A stretch of 64,000 bases of DNA from CAWJPY01 sp963844865 (GTDB lineage: Bacteria; Acidobacteriota; Thermoanaerobaculia; Thermoanaerobaculales; Sulfomarinibacteraceae), in assembly GCA_963844865.1 (NCBI GenBank), contig CAWJPY010000011.1, forward strand, positions 186,001 through 250,000, written 5' to 3'. Numbering within the stretch: the stretch's first letter is position 1; each line of letters starts with the position of its first letter. The translations under genes and the position numbers were made by a program. Under the pieces are notes generated by a model. That model did no database searches. It was not told where the DNA came from and saw only the letters and a program-made list of their open reading frames with translations. Shown one piece after another: positions 34,281 to 43,058 of this stretch.

Positions 34281-35631
34281 GTGAGGGAGGAGTCGCTGAG
34301 TGCTCGGGACGTGGTGGTCATCGCCGCACCCATCGTCGTCGCCAACGTCGCGGTGCCCCTGCTCGGCGTGGCCGATACGGCGGTCATCGGCCACCTCGGG
34401 CGCACCGCGCCCCTGGCCGCCATCGCCATCGGCGCCCAGATCTTCAACTTCCTGTACTGGGGCATGGGCTTCCTGCGCATGGGCACGACGGGCCTGGCCG
34501 CCCAGGCGCGGGGGGGAGGCGACGAGGGCGAGGTGCGGGCGGTCCTGCTGCGGGCCCTGCTGGTGGCGGGGGTCATCGGCGGCGCGCTGATCCTTTTCCA
34601 GCGCCCTCTCCTGGACGGGGCCCTGCTGGTGTTCCCGAGCAACCGGGAGGTGGCCACCCTGGTGCGCCAGTACGTGCTGGTGCGGATCTGGGACGCCCCC
34701 GCGGTGCTGGCCACCTACGCCGCCATCGGCTGGTTCATCGGCCGCAAGGAGACCCGGGTGGTCATGCTCCTGCAGGTGTTCATGAACACCCTCAACATCG
34801 CCCTGGACGTGGCCCTGGTGGTGGGCCTCGGCCTCGGGGTGCGGGGGGTGGCGGTGGGCACCCTGGTGGCGGAGTGGTCGGCCCTGGGGCTCGCGGGGGT
34901 CCTGATCGCCATGCGCCTGCGACGGGCGAAGACTCCCCGGGCGCCGCTCTTGGAGCCGCGCCGCTTCTCGGCCATGCTCCAGGTCAATCGGGACATCTTC
35001 CTGCGCACCGTGCTGCTCATCGCGGCCTTCGCCTGGTTCACCCGCCAGGGGGCGCGCAGCGGGGAGGTGGTGCTCGCCGCCAACCACGTGCTCCTGCAGT
35101 TCTTGGCCTTCAGCTCCTTCTTCCTGGACGGTTTCGCGTTCGCCGCCGAAGCGCTGGTGGGGCAGGCCTTCGGGTCCGGCGTCGAGGGAGGCGGTCACGC
35201 GGGCGGTGCGGCTGTCCACGATGCTCGCCGTCGGCACGGCCGCGGCGATGTCCCTGGGCTTCGCGGTTTTCGGCCCACTCATCATCGACGGTCTCACGAA
35301 CGTTCCGGCGGTGCGGGCCACCGCGCGGGTCTTCCTGTGGTACGCGGCCCTGCACCCCCTGCTCGGGGTGTGGTGCTTCCAGCTCGACGGGATCTTCATC
35401 GGCGCCACCCGCACCCGCGACATGCGGAACGCCATGGTGCTGTCATTCCTGCTCTATCTGGGCGCCTGGTGGCTGGCCTTCGGACCTCTCGGCAACCATG
35501 GGCTGTGGCTGGCGTTCCTGGTCTTCTTCGTGGTGCGAGGCGTTACCCTCGGCGCCCGCTACCCCGCCCTCGTCGAAGCCGTCGAGCCCCCGCGGGGGGC
35601 CCCGGTCCCAGGCGCCGAAGGTGCGCTATAG
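34281..35631 (+). CDS. MATE/DinF-family multidrug and toxin efflux protein, one frameshift
   Basis: This is about 449 residues once the frames are joined, the normal length for a DinF-type MATE transporter, which exports drugs or cations using a Na+ or H+ gradient. The GTG start gives an N-terminus leading straight into TM1 (VVVIAAPIVVANVAVPLL, then VADTAVIGHLG). Twelve helices are readable. The first frame runs to about 35180 (ALVGQAFGSG) and the second continues from SREAVTRAVRLS. Removing one base near 35181 restores a smooth reading. The conserved sequence on both sides favours a sequence error over a true loss. Confidence 0.85.
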
Positions 35632-35654
35632 TCGGTCCGGCTGGAGGGTCGGGG

Positions 35655-35870
35655 ATGCCTGTCTTCGAGTATCGCTGCGGCGGCTGCGGCGCCCGGTTCG
35701 AGAAGCTGAGCTTCTCGCCGAACCCGTCCGTGGCCTGTCCCGGCTGCGGCTCCCGTGAGGTGGAGAAGATGCCGACCACCTTCGGGATGTCGGGGGTCGA
35801 GCACCGGACCACCTCGTCCACGGCGTGTGCCAGCTGCCACTCCGGCTCCTGCGCGAGCTGCGGCCGTTAG
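35655..35870 (+). CDS. FmdB-family zinc ribbon protein
   Basis: This is a 71-residue protein that begins MPVFEYRCGGCGARFE and has the paired CxxC knuckles CGGCG and CPGCG of the FmdB/zinc-ribbon family, usually annotated as putative regulatory proteins. An unusual third pair (CASCHSGSCASCG) ends the protein. The ATG follows GGAGGGTCGGGG; TATAGT lies further upstream at about 35627. It probably binds one zinc and is cytoplasmic. Precise function unknown in the family. Confidence 0.88.
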   Translation: MPVFEYRCGGCGARFEKLSFSPNPSVACPGCGSREVEKMPTTFGMSGVEHRTTSSTACASCHSGSCASCGR

Positions 35871-35898
35871 GGTCGACGACCGGCGCGCCCCCGGAGGC

Positions 35899-36318
35899 TC
35901 ACCGGCGGCCCAGGCGTTGTCGTACCAGCTCGAGGTAGTGGTCGACGATGCGGCCGAGCTGATCCAGCCAGCGTTTCCCCGGCTCGTCCATGTCGATCAG
36001 GGAGGCGTGCACCGCGAGGTCGATGGGCGGCGCACCGGCGGTGGCGCTGCGCCCGGCGGTGGGGTTCTGATCCATGGAGACGTCGAGGCGTACGGCGGTT
36101 CCCTCCGCGTCCAGCCGGCCGACGATGGTTCCCGTCTCGCAGTTGGCGGTGATGACCCGTCCCCCGAGGTCCTTCACCGCTGCCTGGGCGGCGATGCAGA
36201 CCTCGTAGCGGGTCCCGGTGTAGACGGCGCGGCGGCCGACGCCACCGGCACTCATGCACGCGACGACGGCCATGACGGCGCCGGCGAGGGCGAGCTGGGG
36301 GAATCGCTGTCGTGTCAT
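35899..36318 (-). CDS. Small predicted lipoprotein of unknown function
   Basis: This is a 139-residue protein with a signal peptide ending in a lipobox (MAVVAC, Cys at about 21), so it is probably anchored in the envelope. The mature part is beta-rich and contains RYEVCIAAQAAVKDLGGRV and ANCETGTIVGRL, a pattern seen in small DUF3568-like lipoproteins, then a C-terminal amphipathic helix. The family link is tentative. The ATG has no ribosome site, and TATCAT lies six bases before it. It is divergent from the 36374 gene. Confidence 0.7.
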   Translation of the reverse strand: MTRQRFPQLALAGAVMAVVACMSAGGVGRRAVYTGTRYEVCIAAQAAVKDLGGRVITANCETGTIVGRLDAEGTAVRLDVSMDQNPTAGRSATAGAPPIDLAVHASLIDMDEPGKRWLDQLGRIVDHYLELVRQRLGRR

Positions 36319-36324
36319 GGGCGC

Positions 36325-36330
36325 ATGATA
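36325..36330 (-). promoter_or_regulatory. -10 hexamer TATCAT with leaderless spacing
   Basis: TATCAT on the minus strand ends six bases before the ATG at 36318, and no ribosome-binding site is present. Confidence 0.4.
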
Positions 36331-36373
36331 GGCGATCCGGTCGTCACCGGGTACTCTACAGTCTGGAGATGCA

Positions 36374-37285
36374 ATGACTGACGTGCTCACCCTGGACGTC
36401 CACTATCAGGGGCGGCCGCAGGTGGTGGCCTGCTACCTGGTGCCCACCGGGGACGGGGGCTTCGCGCTCATCGAGTGCGGCCCGGCGAGCAGCCTGCCGG
36501 CGCTGGAAGGAGGCGTGGCAGAGGCCGGTTACGCCCTCCGGGATCTCCGTGCCCTGCTGCTCACCCACATCCACCTGGATCACGCGGGCGCCGCCGGCGG
36601 CCTGGCCAGGCGCAGCGGGTGCCGGGTCTGGGTGCACCCGGTGGGTCTGCCCCATCTCGCCGATCCTCAGGCCAAGCTGCTGCCGAGCGCCCGCCGTCTC
36701 TACGGCGAGTCCATGGAGGCGTTGTGGGGCGTGATGGAAGCGGTGCCCGCGTCCCAGCTCGAGGCGGTCCAGCACGGGCAGCGGGTCCCCGTGGGGGACC
36801 TGGAGGCCGTCGCGTGGCACACCCCCGGCCACGCCCGGCACCACGTGTGTTGGCAGGTGGGGGACGCCGTCGCCACCGGGGACGTGGCCGGCGTGCGTTT
36901 CCCCGGCAGCTCCCACGTCCTGCCCCCCACGCCGCCGCCGGACATCGACCTCGGAGCCTGGCGGTCGAGCCTCGAGCTGTTGCGCGGCCTGGAGGCGCGG
37001 CGCCTCCTCCTGGCGCACTTCGGAGCGATCGGCGATGTGGCGCGCCACCTGGACGAGCTGCAGGGGCGCCTCGGACGCTGGCAGGAGCTGGCGCGGACCG
37101 TGGCCGAGCGGGGCGGAGGGAGCGACGAGCTGGAGCGCGAGCTGACCACGCTGGACGATGCCGAGCTCTCCCTGGCCGGTGTGCCCGCCGAGGCGCGTCG
37201 CGAGTATCGGCGCCTGTGCTCCATGGCCGACGCCGCCGCGGGCATGCTACGCGCCGTGCGCAGCTCCGGGCCTCTGGTACCATGA
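36374..37285 (+). CDS. Metallo-beta-lactamase-fold hydrolase
   Basis: This is a 303-residue protein with the metal-binding motif LLTHIHLDHAG (H65, H67, D69, H70), followed by the further ligand segments HTPGHARHH and ATGDVAGV and a late LLAHFG. This is the glyoxalase-II-like branch of the superfamily with two metal sites. A C-terminal helical extension of about 70 residues (from DELQGRLGRW) has a pattern seen in MBL proteins with a C-terminal helical cap. Hydrolytic substrate unknown. Followed by sppA after 18 bp, so probably co-transcribed. Confidence 0.88.
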   Translation: MTDVLTLDVHYQGRPQVVACYLVPTGDGGFALIECGPASSLPALEGGVAEAGYALRDLRALLLTHIHLDHAGAAGGLARRSGCRVWVHPVGLPHLADPQAKLLPSARRLYGESMEALWGVMEAVPASQLEAVQHGQRVPVGDLEAVAWHTPGHARHHVCWQVGDAVATGDVAGVRFPGSSHVLPPTPPPDIDLGAWRSSLELLRGLEARRLLLAHFGAIGDVARHLDELQGRLGRWQELARTVAERGGGSDELERELTTLDDAELSLAGVPAEARREYRRLCSMADAAAGMLRAVRSSGPLVP

Positions 37286-37303
37286 GGCGTCCTCGGAGGG
37301 ATC

Positions 37304-39034
37304 ATGGCCAGAGCTCGTGTGTGGTTGGTGGGTGTCGGGTGTCTACTCGTCATTCTGGGGCTCGTGATCGTGGCCCTGGTGGTGCTCGGGCTGCGGGGGG
37401 CGCCCCTGAGCGGGCGGCTGGTGATCGCACTCCACCTCGACCGCCCCATCGTGGAGCGCACCGTGCCGGACCCCTTCGCCGAGCTGGCGGGGGAGCAGCC
37501 CACCAGCCTGCGTGACCTGCGCGCCGTGCTGACCCGGGCAGCCACCGATGACCGGGTCGTGGGCCTGCGCCTGCGGCTGGACAACCCCGGCGGCGGGTTG
37601 GCCACCGCGCAGCAGGTGCGGGGCCTCCTCGGGGGGTTGCGAAGCGCGGGCAAGTGGAGCGCTGCGTACCTGGACACCGCGGGTGAGTTCGCGCCGGGCA
37701 ACACCATCTACTATCTCGCGACGGGCTGTGACGAGATCTCCCTCCATCCCATGGGCGACGTCAACCTGATCGGGCTCTCCATCTCCTTCCCCTTCTTCCG
37801 AGGTGCCCTGGACAAGCTCGGGATCAAGGCCGACTACCCCGGACGGGGGGCCTACAAGGATGCCCGCTTCCAGTACACCCACACCCAGTTCACCCCGGAG
37901 CAGCGCGCCATGTACGAGTGGCTGGGGGGCTCGTTGTCGGCACAGCTCGCGGCGGGGATCGCGTCCGGCCGGGGGTTGGAGGAGGACCAGGTCCGCCACC
38001 TCATCGACAGCGGGCCCTACGGTGCCCAGGAGGCGCTCGCGAAGCGGCTCGTGGACCACCTGGAGGACTGGGACGACTTCTCCAAGCGTGTCGCTGCGAG
38101 GGCCGACGGCGCCGAGGTGGTGGGCGCGCGCACCTACCTGAAGCGCGCGGTGCGGTCCCGCTCGGGGCCCAAGATCGCGGTCGTGACTGCCCTCGGCGTC
38201 ATCATGCGCGGGGAGAACTCCTTCAGCGTGAACCCCCTGTTGGGTGGCCAGATCATGGGCTCGGAGACGGTGAGCCGGGCGCTGCGAAACGCCCGACGCA
38301 CACCGGGGGTGCGCGCGGTGGTGCTGCGTCTCGACTCCCCGGGCGGCACGCCCCTGGCGTCGGAGATCATCCGCCGCGAGGTGGTGCGTACCGCGGCGGA
38401 CCTGCCCGTGGTGGTGTCCATCTCCAACGTGGGCGCCTCCGGTGGGTACTGGATCGCCTGCGGCGGTCAGAAGATCGTGGCCGATGCGGCGGCCCTGGTG
38501 GGCTCCATCGGCGTGTTCGGCGGCCACCTGGCCACCGGCGACTTCTTCGCCGACAAGCTGGGCATCACCTTCGGGCAGATGCAGTTCGGGGCCAACGCCG
38601 ACCTCTACGGGACCCTGGATCCGTGGACGGATCCCCAGCGCGCCCTGATGGTGCGCTCGCTGGACCAGATCTACGAGCGCTTCGTGGGCATCGTGGCCGA
38701 GGCGCGGGACATGAGCCGAGATCAGGTGGAGGCCATCGCCGAGGGGCGGGTGTTCACCGGCAAGCAAGGCAAGCAGAACGGCCTGGTGGACCAGGTGGGG
38801 GGCCTCGACGAGGCGCTGGCCGTGGCCCGTTCCCTGGCGGGGATCCCACCGGAGGCCAGGGTGGAGCTCGTGGACTTCCCGCGCCTGGTGCCGTGGTGGA
38901 AGCAGCTGCTGGAGCATCGGTCCGACGAGGAGCTGGCGGTGCGGGAGGCTGCGGAGCTGGCCTCAGAGGCATGGCGCACCGGCGCCGTCCGCCTGCCCGG
39001 TCCCACCTGGATGCCGCCCATCGTGGTGGAGTGA
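37304..39034 (+). CDS. sppA: Signal peptide peptidase SppA, long (67K) type
   Basis: This is a 576-residue inner-membrane serine protease that degrades cleaved signal peptides. One N-terminal membrane helix (about 7-30) is followed by two S49 domains. The catalytic dyad is split between them, as in the E. coli type: Lys K185 in RGAYKDARFQ and Ser S379 in VGASGGYWIA. The second domain also has SPGGTPLASEIIRREV and VGSIGVFGG. The ATG follows GGAGGG closely. Its length and double domain agree with the E. coli-type enzyme rather than the short form. Confidence 0.95.
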   Translation: MARARVWLVGVGCLLVILGLVIVALVVLGLRGAPLSGRLVIALHLDRPIVERTVPDPFAELAGEQPTSLRDLRAVLTRAATDDRVVGLRLRLDNPGGGLATAQQVRGLLGGLRSAGKWSAAYLDTAGEFAPGNTIYYLATGCDEISLHPMGDVNLIGLSISFPFFRGALDKLGIKADYPGRGAYKDARFQYTHTQFTPEQRAMYEWLGGSLSAQLAAGIASGRGLEEDQVRHLIDSGPYGAQEALAKRLVDHLEDWDDFSKRVAARADGAEVVGARTYLKRAVRSRSGPKIAVVTALGVIMRGENSFSVNPLLGGQIMGSETVSRALRNARRTPGVRAVVLRLDSPGGTPLASEIIRREVVRTAADLPVVVSISNVGASGGYWIACGGQKIVADAAALVGSIGVFGGHLATGDFFADKLGITFGQMQFGANADLYGTLDPWTDPQRALMVRSLDQIYERFVGIVAEARDMSRDQVEAIAEGRVFTGKQGKQNGLVDQVGGLDEALAVARSLAGIPPEARVELVDFPRLVPWWKQLLEHRSDEELAVREAAELASEAWRTGAVRLPGPTWMPPIVVE

Positions 39035-39287
39035 GGGCCTGAGCATCCGCCCCTCCTGAGGGTCAGCGGCGACCGCGCGAACCATCCACGGCCCGTGCCA
39101 CACGACAACCCTTGGCGGTGGGGTGGTCAGAGACGGCGGCGGCGATCGGCGTCAGCCACCGCGCGCAGCGGCCGCGTCAGCGATCAACACCAGCAACGGC
39201 GAACAGCGGCAGGGGCGGTGATCGACGCCGGAGACCGTAACATCGATCCGCGATACTGGTGGGTTGGGGCGGCGGAAACCCAGAGAA
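39035..39287. other. Intergenic region, nothing recognised
   Basis: These bases lie between the convergent sppA and octaheme cytochrome genes, upstream of the palindromic terminator. I see no ORF with consistent coding character, no RNA gene and no repeat. Confidence 0.5.
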
Positions 39288-39321
39288 CACGGCCCGGCGG
39301 GAGCGCTCCCGCCGGGCCGTG
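39288..39321 (-). terminator. Large perfect palindrome, probable terminator of the cytochrome operon
   Basis: A perfect inverted repeat with 17-base arms spans 39288-39321 (arm CACGGCCCGGCGGGAGC). It begins 19 bases after the octaheme gene stop on the minus strand, and the bases after it on that strand are only mildly T-rich. It may also serve sppA from the other side. Confidence 0.65.
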
Positions 39322-39339
39322 ACGGGGTGTGATCGAGGA

Positions 39340-40746
39340 TCAGTGGGATGTCTTCAGGAGGGCGTCGAGGGGATCGCCGCCGTACCCCAGGGCCTTCCAG
39401 TCCAGGCGCCCCTCGGGACCGTGGCAGTCGAGGCAGCGGAGGGCCTCGGCCGCGGGCTGGACCTCGTGGAAGATGCCCATGTAGCGGCTGGTGTCGACCC
39501 AGTGGTAGGCGGCGTCGTCGACGCCGTACATGTCATCGGCCGCCTTCTTCACGGCCTCGTCGATGTTGCCGTCGGCGAAGAACTCCTCGACCACGATGGG
39601 AACGATCCATTGCTGCTCATCGAGCACGGGCAGCTTGGCGCGGTGGAGCTTGAAGGGGTAGATACGCGCCTTGGGGTCGTTCCTGTCGCCCTCGGGCACC
39701 ATCATGCCCACGGTGCCGTCGGGACGCACGGTCACGGGATGGCCGGGGAGCTGCTCCCAGGTGGTCCCGTTGTACCAGGCGTAGGTGGGCGTGACGTCCT
39801 TCTCCAGGGTGATGGTCGCGCCGTAGCGATCGGCCTCCTCGTTGTAGTGGGGCGTCGACCAGTCACGCACCATGTCGGTGGCGTCCTCCTTGGCGAAGGT
39901 GGGGACGTGGCAGGTGGTGCAGTACACCCGAGAGGCATGGTGGTTGAGGACCGCGGCCTCGTGGGGGGCCGGGCCGTGGCAATCGGCGGCGTCACAGCTC
40001 AGGGGGGCGGAGGGCATGTCGGTGCCGGACAGGTCGGTGCCGCGTCCCCGGACCCGGTGGTCCTCGCCGGCGTGGCAGTCCACGCACTGCAGGTCGGCAC
40101 CCGCGGTGGCCATGTGGACGTCGAAGGAGGGCTCCGGGTCGCTCAGTGCGTACTCCAGGTCGCCGCGCTTGAAGTTGGGGCCGCCGCCGGAACCGGAGTG
40201 GCAGCGCAGGCACATGGCGCGGGTGGGGAGCGAGATGCGCTTGGCCACGGAGTCGAGACCCTCCTGGTTCTTCCACAGGATGGGCTTCCACTGGAGGCTT
40301 CCGTCCTCGTTCTGGTAGAGGTCGCGGCGGTAGCCGGAGGCGTGACAGATGAGGCAGTCGATGTTTGAGAGCTGGGCGGGGCTGACCTCGGGGGTCGGCA
40401 CGAGCCCGAGCCCGGCGTGGCACTTGGAGCAGCCCTTGGTAATGACCTCACCCCGGGAGTTGCGCACGAGCCCGATCCAGTTGGCCATGGGGTTCGTGCA
40501 GAAGTCGTTGATGGTGTTGCGCTTGCCGAGCTTCTTGCCATCGGCGTTGACGATCTGTGGCGCATCGCCCTGCCACTGGTAGTGCTGGGAGTGGAAGAAC
40601 GACTCGGCCTCGTCGTGGTGGCAGGCAAGACAGGTGCTGGTTCCCTCGTAGTGCTCGAAGTACTCCTTGTGGGTGGACTCGGCGGCGGCCGCGGGAAGGG
40701 CGGCGAGAGCCGCCAGCGCCACCGTGAACAGCCGTGCTGACATCAT
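39340..40746 (-). CDS. Octaheme c-type cytochrome, tetrathionate-reductase (OTR) family
   Basis: This is a 468-residue periplasmic protein with a signal peptide (cleavage near AAAAE, residue 20-23). It has seven CxxCH heme sites (starting at C39, C106, C131, C179, C221, C276 and C438) and one CX4CH site, CDAADCH (251-257), making eight hemes. The spacing and the segments HYQWQGDAPQ, KLGKRNTINDFC and CSKCHAGLGL agree with the octaheme tetrathionate reductase family, whose members reduce tetrathionate, nitrite or hydroxylamine in vitro. The natural substrate is open. Last gene of an operon with a porin and a monoheme cytochrome, so it probably works in periplasmic electron transfer. A GGACGG-type ribosome site precedes the ATG. 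Confidence 0.88.
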   Translation of the reverse strand: MMSARLFTVALAALAALPAAAAESTHKEYFEHYEGTSTCLACHHDEAESFFHSQHYQWQGDAPQIVNADGKKLGKRNTINDFCTNPMANWIGLVRNSRGEVITKGCSKCHAGLGLVPTPEVSPAQLSNIDCLICHASGYRRDLYQNEDGSLQWKPILWKNQEGLDSVAKRISLPTRAMCLRCHSGSGGGPNFKRGDLEYALSDPEPSFDVHMATAGADLQCVDCHAGEDHRVRGRGTDLSGTDMPSAPLSCDAADCHGPAPHEAAVLNHHASRVYCTTCHVPTFAKEDATDMVRDWSTPHYNEEADRYGATITLEKDVTPTYAWYNGTTWEQLPGHPVTVRPDGTVGMMVPEGDRNDPKARIYPFKLHRAKLPVLDEQQWIVPIVVEEFFADGNIDEAVKKAADDMYGVDDAAYHWVDTSRYMGIFHEVQPAAEALRCLDCHGPEGRLDWKALGYGGDPLDALLKTSH

Positions 40747-40760
40747 GGTGTCCGTCCTCT

Positions 40761-42422
40761 CTAGAAGCTCGCCATCATGCTCAGGGTGACCATGGATGCG
40801 CTGTCGTAGGTGGGGAAGCCGAGCACCGGATTGGCGTCCAGCTTCTTGGGCGCTCCCATCATCCAGCCCGACCCCGAGTAGTCATAGCTGTAGTCGATGT
40901 AGTCGAGCTTGGCCTGGAAGCGGCGGTTGATCTTGTGGATGAGGTAGGCCTCCCACACGTCGCCGCGGGTGGCGGTCTTGGGGGCGATGATGTCGTCCTG
41001 GGCGGGGGTGAAGTTGAACCAGTACTTGGAGCCGTGGTTGTACTCCAAGCCGACCATGGTGTGGTCGTCGTTGAAGCGGTACCGGCCCCCCAGGTAGAAC
41101 ATGTCGCCGTGCTGGGACTTCGGAGTGTCGAAGGGGTCGGAGAACAGCCCGCCGAAGGGCGTGGTCACGGGCAGGGGGTCGGACGACATGTAGTTGTAGT
41201 TTAAGAACCAGTCCAGGGGCCCGGTGGTGCGCATCAGGAGGAGGCCGGCGATGTCGATGTCGCCCAGGGTGGTCGACGGGGTGAAGCGCATGATGAAGGG
41301 CGCCCCCACGGTCTGACCGGTGACCGGGTCGTTGGGCAGGACCACGAGGCCGTTGAAGCCGTCGGTGACGTCGAAGGCGCGGGCCACCGTGAGCTGGAGG
41401 AGCGTCTGCTCCGTCGAGATGACGTCCCAGTTGACGCCCAGGAACTGCGCATCGTCGAGGCGGTCCGCGGGCTGCTCCAGGATGTCGCCGTTGCCGAACC
41501 CGGACTCGTAGCCGACCCCGTAGCAGAGGCGGAAGGTCGAGCTCTCCGACAGGTGGTAGCCCCAGGTGATGCCGTCGAACTGGAAGTCGATGAGGGTCCC
41601 CATGGGGGTGCCGCCCCGCAGCTCTCCTTGACGGAGGTTCAGGGGAGGTCCACCGGTGGAGGGGCGCCGGCCGATGGAGAGGTACATGGGGATCCCGGCG
41701 ATGTCGCTCCAGGTGAAGTAGGCGCGCTCCACCCGCAGGATGTCGGAGTTGGGCACGGTGGCCGTGTTGCCGTCGATGTCGATGCTGTTGGCCTGGCCGT
41801 TGAAGACCTGGACCGCGGTGGAGTCACCGAAGGTCTTGTACATGGCGAGGCGGCCGGCGAAGGTGACGTTGTCAGCCACGTCCGCGTTCATGTCGAGGCG
41901 CAAACGGTTGGTGTACAGGATGTCGTTGTCCACCGAGTAGGCGTCCACGTGGGTGGAGGGCAGGAGCATGGCGAAGAGCTGCTGCTGGGCGGTGGGGGGG
42001 AACATGCCCATGGCCTGCTTGAGCTGGTCGAAGGTGAGGTTGTGGGTGAAGTACAGGTAGTCGCCGTAGTGGCTGGCCACGAAGTCGCCGACGTCGTTGG
42101 GGGACGTGGGGAACTGTCCGGTGGCTCCGTAGAAGAACAGGGTGTCCACCAGGCCCTTCTGCAGCTTCATGCCGTCGAAGTGGGCGGGGACGTCCGCCTG
42201 GATGGAGTGCGCCTCGAAGCGGAAGTCGCCGGTGAACCGGATGCGGTCCAGGGCGGAGTCGCGCTCCACGGACATGAGGCGCTTCTCGAGCTCCTTGACG
42301 GACTTCTTGAGCTTGGCAACGTCCTCTTTGGTGGCGGGGTTGGCCTCGGTTGCGGTCTCCTGGGCCCAGACCGGGGAGACAGCGAGGAGGGCGACGATGG
42401 TGAGCGTCTTGAGTGGGTTCAT
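40761..42422 (-). CDS. DUF3373-family outer-membrane porin
   Basis: This is a 553-residue protein with a signal peptide ending at VWAQE. A short coiled coil follows (KEDVAKLKKSVKELEKRLMSVE), typical of trimer-forming or periplasm-spanning porin N-termini. The remainder is beta strands with alternating hydrophobics, ending in F (LSMMASF), the usual outer-membrane beta-barrel C-terminus. The pattern fits DUF3373, a porin family often found next to multiheme cytochromes. Family members' cargo is unknown. Here it lies 14 bp before the octaheme gene, so it could admit the electron acceptor or form part of an electron conduit; this is inference. Confidence 0.85.
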   Translation of the reverse strand: MNPLKTLTIVALLAVSPVWAQETATEANPATKEDVAKLKKSVKELEKRLMSVERDSALDRIRFTGDFRFEAHSIQADVPAHFDGMKLQKGLVDTLFFYGATGQFPTSPNDVGDFVASHYGDYLYFTHNLTFDQLKQAMGMFPPTAQQQLFAMLLPSTHVDAYSVDNDILYTNRLRLDMNADVADNVTFAGRLAMYKTFGDSTAVQVFNGQANSIDIDGNTATVPNSDILRVERAYFTWSDIAGIPMYLSIGRRPSTGGPPLNLRQGELRGGTPMGTLIDFQFDGITWGYHLSESSTFRLCYGVGYESGFGNGDILEQPADRLDDAQFLGVNWDVISTEQTLLQLTVARAFDVTDGFNGLVVLPNDPVTGQTVGAPFIMRFTPSTTLGDIDIAGLLLMRTTGPLDWFLNYNYMSSDPLPVTTPFGGLFSDPFDTPKSQHGDMFYLGGRYRFNDDHTMVGLEYNHGSKYWFNFTPAQDDIIAPKTATRGDVWEAYLIHKINRRFQAKLDYIDYSYDYSGSGWMMGAPKKLDANPVLGFPTYDSASMVTLSMMASF

Positions 42423-42448
42423 GGTGCGCTGCCGTCCTTTCGCGCCCG

Positions 42449-42802
42449 TCAGCCGCAGGTCATGGGGTGCTCGGAGTCGGCGGCGTGGTCCACGGCGAAG
42501 TCGCGGATCTCCTTGAGCTGCTCCGGCGTGATGACGTCGACGACCGTCTTGCCTTCGTGCCCCGGGTCGGTGACGTCCTCGTGGGACGGCACGTACTTCT
42601 CGTCGAAGAACCGGTTCCACTGGTCCTGGATCAGGGTCATGGGGGTGTACTCGCCGTTGGCGGAGTCCGCCTGGTGGCAGGGCTTGCAGTAGTCGCGGTA
42701 CAGCTCCTTGCCCGAGGGTTTCTTGGCCGCCATGGCGAGCCCGCCGAGGCTGAGGGCCAGACAGGCCGTGAACATGATGGTGAGCAAACGGGTGAGTCGC
42801 AT
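42449..42802 (-). CDS. Small monoheme c-type cytochrome
   Basis: This is a 117-residue exported protein. The signal peptide is MRLTRLLTIMFTACLALSL and onward, with cleavage near AMAAK. There is one heme site, CKPCH (39-43). Apart from this, the mature part has a long linker and a helix (TPEQLKEIRDFAVDHAA). The ATG has an excellent AAGGAGG site at seven bases. As the first gene of the operon it is a likely electron shuttle to the octaheme protein. Confidence 0.88.
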   Translation of the reverse strand: MRLTRLLTIMFTACLALSLGGLAMAAKKPSGKELYRDYCKPCHQADSANGEYTPMTLIQDQWNRFFDEKYVPSHEDVTDPGHEGKTVVDVITPEQLKEIRDFAVDHAADSEHPMTCG

Positions 42803-42833
42803 CGTCGTCCTCCTTGTGCCTTTTTTCACGAGA

Positions 42834-42855
42834 CATTGTGTAAAAATTCACAATG
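42834..42855 (-). promoter_or_regulatory. CRP/FNR-family-like operator
   Basis: CATTGTG-TAAAAATT-CACAATG is a perfect 7-bp inverted repeat with an 8-bp spacer, containing the TGTG-N8-CACA core of CRP-type sites. It lies between the promoter at 42899-42927 and the monoheme cytochrome ATG, downstream of the expected transcription start. That would fit repression, or activation of a second unseen promoter. Confidence 0.6.
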
Positions 42856-42898
42856 CTGACCAGTGCCCCGATGGCAGTGGTCTCCCTGTTTGGGGCAG

Positions 42899-42927
42899 AC
42901 ATTATCGATCTATGATTATCTTGTCAA
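42899..42927 (-). promoter_or_regulatory. Near-consensus sigma70 promoter of the cytochrome operon
   Basis: TTGACA (42927-42922) and TAATGT (42904-42899) on the minus strand are 17 bp apart. This is the best promoter in the window and lies in its most AT-rich stretch. Confidence 0.7.
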
Positions 42928-43058
42928 GTGGCCATATATAGATCCATGACGGCGCCCGAGTACGCGGACGGTGGCGCGGGCTGTTCCCGGGAAGATGCGG
43001 TGGGCGGCACCCTGGGATGGACCGAGCGGCATTGACAGGGGTCGGGGTGCGTGCTGCG

